5,329 nt of DNA from Halobacteriales archaeon QS_9_70_65 (GTDB lineage Archaea; Halobacteriota; Halobacteria; Halobacteriales; Haloarculaceae). The position numbers and the translations under genes are program-made. Below the pieces are notes generated by a model, which worked only from the letters and a program-made list of their open reading frames with translations, was not told where the DNA came from and made no database searches. Shown piece by piece: positions 4,669 to 5,329 of the stretch (positions within the stretch are counted from its first letter, which is position 1; each line of letters opens with the position of its first letter). The stretch spans positions 6,439-11,767 of the forward strand of contig PXSC01000070.1 in assembly GCA_003023535.1 (NCBI GenBank). Reading direction: 5' to 3'.

Positions 4669-5329
4669 CTACGCGAGTCGGTCGCCGAGCGAGGCGGCGA
4701 TCTCGTCGACGGCCTCGTCGGCGGCGGACACGCGGTCCGTCAGCGAGCAGAAGCCATGACACAGCGACGGCGCGTGGTGGTGGTCGACGGCGACACCGGC
4801 GTCGGCGAGTCGGTCGGCGTACGCCCGTCCCTCCGACCGCAGCGGGTCGTGGCCGGCCGTGGCGACGACGGCCGGCGCGACGCCGGACGGCTCCGGCGCC
4901 CGGAGCGGCGCCGCGAGCGGGTTGTACCGGTCGGCGTCGCTCCGGAGGTACTGCGCCCAGAACCACGCCAGGTCCGCCCGGGTGAGCAGCGGCGCGTCGG
5001 CGTGTTCCCGGCAGGAGTCGGTGTCGAGCCCGGGGTCGAGCATCGGGTACAGCAGCAGCTGTGCGGCGAGGCTCGGCCCCGCGTCGCGGGCGCGCAACGC
5101 CGTCGCGGCCGCCAGCCCGCCGCCGGCGCTGGTTCCGGCGACCGCAACGGTACCGTCGCCGCCCACCGATTCGGCGTGCTCGGCGGCCCACTCGACGGCG
5201 GCCCGGGCGTCCTCGACGGCCGCGGGGAAGGGGTGCTCCGGCGCGAGCCGGTAGTCGACCGACAGGACGAGACAGCCGACCCGTTCGGCCAACTCGACGC
5301 AGACGCCCTCCGCGGATTCCAGCGTTCCG
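4669..5329 (-). CDS. Alpha/beta hydrolase (HSL-type esterase, Abhydrolase_3), 5' end cut by window edge
   Basis: This is a carboxylester hydrolase of the hormone-sensitive-lipase type. The natural substrate cannot be read from the sequence. The visible 219 residues start inside a GTLESAEGVC segment and then VLSVDYRLAPEHPFPAAVED, a family hallmark. Counting from the window edge, the nucleophile is Ser67 in AGTSAGGG. The acid is Asp161 in ATAGHDPLR, and the histidine is His191 in SLCHGF. All three triad members are therefore present and correctly ordered. Family members are about 300-320 residues, so roughly 90 N-terminal residues, including the HGGG oxyanion motif, should lie beyond the right edge. 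Internal in-frame TTG/GTG codons near the edge are not plausible starts because the homology continues through them. The stop is TAG at 4669-4671. RIO2 follows after 91 bases with its own promoter, so the two need not form an operon. Confidence 0.92.
   Translation of the reverse strand, partial: GTLESAEGVCVELAERVGCLVLSVDYRLAPEHPFPAAVEDARAAVEWAAEHAESVGGDGTVAVAGTSAGGGLAAATALRARDAGPSLAAQLLLYPMLDPGLDTDSCREHADAPLLTRADLAWFWAQYLRSDADRYNPLAAPLRAPEPSGVAPAVVATAGHDPLRSEGRAYADRLADAGVAVDHHHAPSLCHGFCSLTDRVSAADEAVDEIAASLGDRLA

Noticed and set aside
1..5329. CRISPR array, insertion sequence, toxin-antitoxin or defence system
   Set aside because: No regularly spaced repeats, transposase motifs or defence-protein motifs were seen. 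NucS alone is a housekeeping repair enzyme, and the regulator lacks a toxin partner.

Overview
The window looks like a piece of haloarchaeal (class Halobacteria) chromosome. It is very GC-rich, the predicted proteins are acidic, and most genes follow a leaderless pattern in which a short A/T box lies about 25-32 bases before the start codon. The products include archaeal housekeeping proteins: NucS, eL15 and the RIO2 kinase. No mobile element, CRISPR array or RNA gene was found, and no stretch over 300 bases lacks a gene.

Layout, left to right. A minus-strand run covers 1-2982: nucS (endonuclease of archaeal mismatch repair, cut by the left edge), a haloarchaeal DUF6735-type protein, a membrane site-2 (M50) protease with two CBS domains, and ribosomal protein eL15. 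A divergent spacer (2983-3202) separates eL15 from a plus-strand NikR-like ribbon-helix-helix regulator (3203-3521). A convergent spacer (3522-3677) with a strong hairpin follows. Then come the minus-strand RIO2 kinase (3678-4577) and a minus-strand alpha/beta hydrolase of the hormone-sensitive-lipase type, cut by the right edge. eL15 and RIO2 both serve the ribosome (structure and small-subunit maturation). The other genes share no obvious pathway.

The main oddity is three coding lesions between about 1.29 and 3.38 kb. eL15 lacks about 30 internal residues and is frameshifted at the join. The NikR-like regulator lacks about 40 internal residues, including its expected metal-ligand histidines, and is also frameshifted. 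The protease has no stop codon: its frame stays open through the DUF6735 gene (in a different frame), enters nucS in frame, and runs off the window. Because eL15 should be essential, assembly or base-calling error is the leading explanation, although real decay with an intact copy elsewhere is possible. A second unexplained signal is a 26-base imperfect repeat (22 of 26 matching) in inverted orientation on the two sides of the RIO2 gene.

I found no convincing new multi-gene system. The best leads are the RIO2-flanking repeat and the cluster of broken genes.
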